Positions 59,676 to 64,000 of a DNA stretch of 64,000 nt are shown here, in pieces (position 1 is the first letter of the stretch; each line of letters starts with the position of its first letter). This DNA is from Polytrichum commune. Lineage: Eukaryota > Streptophyta > Polytrichopsida > Polytrichales > Polytrichaceae. The DNA lies in the NCBI GenBank assembly GCA_950295325.1, contig OX485806.1:58833169-58897168 (forward strand). The letters run 5' to 3'. Below the pieces are notes generated by a model. That model did no database searches, was not told where the DNA came from, and saw only the letters and a program-made list of their open reading frames with translations. A program made the translations under genes and the position numbers.

Positions 59676-59946
59676 TGGGTTGTTGTAGTATCGCTCCTGC
59701 AATGCGATGATCAACATGGGATTGGACTTCCATGCATGGAAGTCCACATCTAGGAATGAGTTACCGATTAAAGGGTGAGTCCCGAAAGCAAAATAGAAGG
59801 GTTGGTTCCCTCCTATAAACTATAAGGTCCGGGGTGAAGGAGTTAACCATTAGCATGGCGGAATGCGAAGGGTTAGCGCTCGTAACCTTTGCTAGGAATA
59901 AAAATTGGCAAGATGGTCAAGGGGGGCTAGCAAGGGTTGCGACACA
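59676..59946 (+). mobile_element. LTR fragment, family C (3' part)
   Basis: Matches the last 270 bases of the 57.6 kb LTR, including TAACCTTTGCTAG, AAAATTGGCAAGAT and GGGTTGCGA. It ends GCGACACA directly before a primer-binding site, so it is the end of a 5' LTR. The left two thirds of the LTR are missing. Confidence 0.8.
59724..59745. promoter_or_regulatory. Perfect 22-bp palindrome in the family C LTR
   Basis: GGACTTCCATG is followed directly by its exact reverse complement. The other LTR copy (58,295-58,316) has one central change. Conservation between copies suggests a protein-binding site or hairpin in the LTR. Confidence 0.6.
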
Positions 59947-59961
59947 TGGTATCAAAGCAGG
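59947..59961 (+). other. tRNA-Met-type primer-binding site
   Basis: TGGTATCAAAGCAGG follows the LTR end immediately. The plant initiator-tRNA primer-binding site is usually TGGTATCAGAGC, so this is a one-base variant. Confidence 0.8.
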
Positions 59962-60600
59962 GTTCCAATTTTTGAGCTAGCACTTTGAGAGAGACATGGC
60001 TATCAAAAATACGGGTTTTGATGGTGAGCCCGGGGTTTCGGAAAGGTTGTGAGGCTCAAATTGGAACAAGGATCATGTGCAAGTGGATTTTAACGATACC
60101 ATTGCTTCTAATGACAATGGTGGGCATGAGGGTGGATCGGTAAGGAAAATGGAGGAGTCCTTTGAAAGGGCTCCCGCAAACCTCGAAATGTATTCGGGGG
60201 CTAAAATACCAAAGGCACCCGAAAGCTTGGAAGGTTGGAAAGTTGGATTGAAATTCCAATCCAAAATGCTTAGAATGTGATGATGTTGGAATGAACTTGG
60301 TGTGAATGAGGCACCCGGGGCCTCTTAAGGCCTATGTGCGCAATTCAAACACACAAATGAAGGATACACCTAAAATGGATGAGCTTTGTAAGAAATGCAT
60401 CATTTTAGGTGGGGTTTCAAAAGCGGGTGGGGAATACCAAGTTCAAATTTCCAAAGTTTATTGAGGTTGTGGCGAGGATTATCAAAATTGCCACGAGCAT
60501 TAAAGCCGATGACCCCGAGAAGAAATTTGGCAGTGCCTTACATCAGGACGAGACTTATATGTGAGCGGAGAGCGGAGAGCGGAGAGGATGTAAAAATATG
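59962..60600 (+). pseudogene. Possible gag leader of the family C element, truncated
   Basis: A short open frame (60,077-60,280) follows the primer-binding site where gag would start, but no Gag motif is recognised. The region ends with three GAGCGGA-type units at about 60,563-60,590. Confidence 0.4.
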
Positions 60601-61376
60601 ACATTTTCTATACTAAATTTAGAAATATATAATAATAGCAAATGAATATACTCAGAATATTCTATATTCTGTCAGAAATAGAAAAAATGGACCTATTTAC
60701 GTGGGATGTATAGGTACTAAATAAAATAAATGCCCTGAATTTGAAATGGTCTGATTTAGTTTTGGGAACCGTGAAGTGCTAAAATGATAGTAAAATTGTG
60801 ATATAATAAATAAGTAGATGATGAAATAAATAAATAAATAGTAACTCCGGTCCTTATTTAAGGACCGGCGTGAATAGGTGTCCTTTCGTATTGCCCCATG
60901 ACCCAGTAAAGGGAAATTGGGGCAATACTACTCTCCCCTTTCCAGGATGTACACTATAGTAACCATGAGAGTAAGTAAGAGTAACTCATTATAGCTGTGA
61001 GTAGTTAGTGACTTCTGTGTTATTTGTATAAGTTATGGTTAGTTATGTTGGTGGTCACCAAGTCATGTTTCCTCGGTTGGTTGGCGAGGATGTTTGTACA
61101 ACACTTAGATATGGATGGTAGATGATGAAAACCAAGGATGATCCCAAGATGTATAGAGACACATGATACAGTTGAGTATTGTAATACAACATTTTGAGCT
61201 GAATAAAAATAATCCATGCGATTATATTTATTATATTATTGAGCTGACAATCTTAAATTATTCAATGAAAATCTTATATCACTTAGTCTATGTCGCACTC
61301 GATTAGAAACATGGATGAATAGGCACTACTTCATCTATCATGTTGATTTTAGAAAGGGACACTCCTAGAGTAAATC
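60601..61376. other. MULE 3' flank; no gene, two hairpins
   Basis: AT-rich DNA downstream (minus direction) of the MULE transposase stop. Apart from the hairpins at 60,847-60,928 and the short ATAA-type repeats near 60,830, I see no feature. Confidence 0.45.
60847..60928. repeat. Two adjacent perfect hairpins
   Basis: Hairpin 1 (60,847-60,868): CCGGTCCTTA, two bases, TAAGGACCGG. Hairpin 2: GTATTGCCCC (60,888-60,897), 21-base loop, GGGGCAATAC (60,919-60,928). Both arms are perfect. Their place downstream of the MULE gene makes a subterminal element structure possible. Confidence 0.9.
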
Positions 61377-62836
61377 CTAGGTCCGATCCAAAGGGTGAGT
61401 TAAATTTCCACTTTCGAGAATTACTTTGACCTCGTTGAAGCTGAAGGTTAGCGCGTGGATGAAAAGGTCTACATCAGGATTGCGATGGCAGACCTTTAAA
61501 AGAATATAGTAAACATGCTTGCAATACGAGAATTGACTCCGCCCTCGAAAATTGGTCATTGTCTTCTTGAATGCACGGCAAGTGCAACCTGGGAGGGAAC
61601 TGATGGTGATATGGTATTGTGTCACGTCGGGTGGCGTCATCGAATCTAGCGCAATGATGCAGCCATGGCCAGGGTGAGGGATCATCGTGACCAAGCGGAG
61701 TTGAACTTTGAGGGAGTCCGAAGAACCCATGGATAGCCTCTGCTGAGGGTTTGGACGGGTTGCAGTGCGCTTAACGAGCTTCCTTTCTCTCTTCCCAGGA
61801 TACCTGTCCGCATCTGCTGGCACCGGCACGGAGTCTAGATTCGCCGGAGACGGGGCAGTGGAAAAGAGCCTTCTGGGTGAGACTGGCACTTTCTGCGGCA
61901 GTTGGAATCCGGCCGCTTCGAGGGCCAGGATCTCACATTGCTTGAGGTTAGTGCCAAGTTTCACTGGCCAAACATCCGGAATGCTTGGTCTCTCCTGCTG
62001 CGCAGAGTATTGAACAACCCATTTGCGCCTGCTACCCTTGACGCACCTTTGGATATCATCTGAGCAAAAGAAAAACTCTGTGGTCTCTTTCACATTCCTC
62101 CTAGTGCTGTGCCATAGACCGGTGTAGGTAGGGGCAGGGGTTGATTTTGCACCCCTTACAATTCTCTCAGTACACTTCTTTTTGGTGATAGCTCTCTGTG
62201 CCCAACAACATTTGGCAGAAGTCTTTGGCAACCGAGCGATGTGCCACTCCTTCACGTTCACCCTAGTCTCCTCGATGGCAGAGACGTGGCTGATTTGTCC
62301 CTCGGGGGTGGGGGACGGGACGACATCGTCGGCATGAGGCGCTGGGGGTGCAACTTCTGGGACATTGGAATCTTCCTCTTCAAGAATTATGGGCAAGTTA
62401 GTGGAATGAGTCCTGACAGCCCTACCAGAGCCACGGGGATGTGAGAAGTTGACCTTATCAGGTCTGTGCGACTCCTCTTCAGCTCCAAGAGGTAGATCTG
62501 CTTTTCGCTTCGTGGACCCGAAAACCTCTTCTCTAGCCATGCGAGGCACTCGTGTACAGAACTCTTCTGCTCCAGGCATGTCCATCATGGGGTTTTCAAG
62601 CACTAAAGGATTACATGTTCGCTTCGCCCTGCGCTCTGCCAACCTTAGCTTGAGCTCTTTCTTTGTAGGGCCTGTACCGCCGACATCACTTTTCAGGAAC
62701 TGGTAGTAATTGACAACCTGTAGGAAGCCTCGAACGAAGTCGTCCACTGTAGCAACATATAGGTCACCGCCGTTGTTTCCAGACGCTTTAAGCCATTTGT
62801 TGTGAATTGATTCGGCGAGATTACATGAAGGCATTT
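61377..62836 (-). pseudogene. MULE transposase exon 2 with SWIM zinc finger
   Basis: A 492-codon open frame ends at 61,377. It starts after an acceptor at 62,837 with MPSCNLAESIHNKWLKASG (a conserved MULE block after the catalytic core) and VDDFVRGFLQVVNYYQFL. Then follows about 280 residues of low-complexity, basic and proline-rich sequence with no known fold. The SWIM finger is near the C-terminus: CTC (residues 424-426), then CKH (445-447), the CxCx18CxH pattern, at about 61,586-61,515. SWIM fingers in MULE and FAR1/FHY3 proteins bind DNA or protein partners. The frame is intact, but joining to exon 1 is off by one base with the obvious donor, so either the intron is different or there is a small indel. 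Confidence 0.8.
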
Positions 62837-62938
62837 CTGCGAGTACATAGTGCAAGCAATTAGAATTTGGAGAAGAGTTGTTTCATATTAGAGTAAAACA
62901 AAAGAAAAAAAAAAACAACAAGTTTTGGGACTACATAC

Positions 62939-64000
62939 CCCGGTCATGAAGCCTCCCCATTGGCGATAACGGAAGTGCCAGAATGCAAGCCAGAGCTCCA
63001 GTTTGTCAAGTGCCTTCTCTGTCACTGCCCCGGCGGATACCCACCATGCACGTAGCCCGTGGTACAGATTCTCCGCTTCGTCCATGGTCCGCGCGGTCCT
63101 ATATTGGTGGCACATCTTCTTGTGCTGCTCCCAAAGTTCTTCGGGAATGTACTTCTCGGTATACTTAACCATAGACTGGGTCTAGTGAAACTGACAGGTT
63201 CTCTCCCGGTCGTCCATGCGGTCCTCCTTCTTTCCGTTGCCATATATGACCCGAACTGCATTCCAGTTGGCCTGGGCGCTGTCGGCCATGAAACCCTTGA
63301 AGTTGGGCTGGACAACGCCATTCCTCTCCATGACAGCATTGAGATTTTTCCAGAAAACGATCTGGGCATCACAATCCTCAGATTGCATGTCACAGCTTAC
63401 AATGGACATGACACGACAATACGTGGAGTCATACACATGGCATGCCATTGTGGTCCATTGTCTCACCCGTTTCACATGGTCGAACATCATCCACGCATTC
63501 TCGAGATCTTCGCCGGGCTGCATACGCTTCACCAAATCTACCCCACTACCAGGCCCGACTTCCGACATCTTGAAGACAAAAACCTTGTCAAAATCAGCCC
63601 CTTGACCTGGAAATTTGTTCTCTTGAACAAAGGCCCATAAACTGATTCCACGGAGTTTGGTGATAGAGTCCATGATACCATACCTTCTGAGGAAACGGAA
63701 GCTCATGACCTTGTTGCGGATGTTCGGGGAAGCCATGTCCTTGCATCGGTCAAATACAGGAACAAGTTCCTCTAGAATAAGCTTCTTTGGTGGCGCGTCA
63801 TCGGGTTGAAGAAGATAGTTGCCAATTAGAACTTTGCTAGCCTCCAACACAACTGCACTCTTGGTAGCCTGGGGAGTCTTCTCGATCTGTTCTTCAATTA
63901 GGCCACTAACCTCAGCCTTAGTGTCTCTGTAGTCGCCCACCTTGACTGGGTGATCATGAGTTCCAAGGTGGATACACACTCTTGTATGATTGCTTTTGCC
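62939..64000 (-). pseudogene. MULE transposase exon 1 (DDE core), partial at window edge, one stop
   Basis: The frame is open from the window edge except for a TAG at 63,182-63,184, where TGG is expected (CQFH-stop-TQS). Landmarks: CIHLGTHDHPVKVGDYRDT, GIMDSITKLRGISLWAF, ACHVYDSTYCRVMSIVSCDM (first Asp region), FKGFMADSAQANWNAVRVIYG (second Asp), DRERTCQFH, LRAWWVSAG, LWLAFWHFRYRQWGGFMTG up to a donor at 62,938. These match MULE-type transposases (RNase H fold). The start and 5' terminal repeat lie beyond 64,000. With only one stop, this copy is much younger than the one at 21.3 kb. Confidence 0.82.

Noticed and set aside
60847..60928. Rho-independent-type terminators
   Set aside because: These are a bacterial feature; the setting is a plant transposon and no U-tract follows the stems.

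Overview
The window is nuclear DNA of a land plant. The evidence is spliced plant gene structure (GT/AG introns), a homologue of the plant-only XRI1 family, Arabidopsis-type TTTAGGG repeats, and dense nested plant-type transposons: Ty3/gypsy, Ty1/copia, LINE, PIF/Harbinger and Mutator-like. The AT-rich, repeat-choked landscape with decayed elements suggests a large genome, perhaps a non-flowering plant such as a fern, lycophyte or bryophyte. I cannot fix the species from the sequence.

Layout. 1-6.6 kb: a decayed gypsy element whose integrase ends in a degenerate PHD finger and is split by a solo LTR with a perfect 5-bp target duplication. 6.7-8.0 kb: remains of a Crypton/DUF3504-type tyrosine recombinase. 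8.9-13.1 kb: the one convincing host gene, an XRI1-like gene on the minus strand with at least seven coding exons and an intact reading frame in my model. 14.7-18.3 kb: a deleted copia element (minus) with short LTRs and a 70-bp tandem repeat in its leader. 18.3-21.2 kb: LINE remnants with RT and RNase H motifs (minus). 21.3-23.5 kb: a decayed Mutator-like (MULE) transposase copy. 23.6-31.6 kb: an LTR fragment, then a long decayed gypsy element between two related LTRs. 31.6-33.4 kb: nothing recognised.

33,424-42,932 is a GC-rich 9.5-kb PIF/Harbinger transposon flanked by TAA duplications. It carries the usual pair of convergent genes, a Myb/SANT-like protein (+) and a DDE transposase (-). 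The transposase is interrupted by a 0.8-kb Mutator-type MITE with its own terminal inverted repeats and an approximate 9-bp duplication. 43.5-45.6 and 51.9-54.2 kb hold two solo LTRs of one family in opposite orientation, each with its own perfect 5-bp duplication; between them are tandem repeats and pieces of other LTRs. 55.8-60.6 kb is a mosaic of gypsy gag, LTR, reverse transcriptase and LTR/PBS pieces. 61.4-64.0 kb is a younger MULE transposase on the minus strand with one premature stop and a C-terminal SWIM zinc finger; it runs off the window edge and is the same family as the copy at 21-23.5 kb.

Almost everything here is mobile DNA in different stages of decay. The XRI1-like gene is the only likely cellular function. 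The elements worth most attention are the PHD-bearing gypsy, the oversized Harbinger with a nested MITE, the SWIM-bearing MULE family, and the tyrosine recombinase beside XRI1. All domain calls were made by eye, without database searches.
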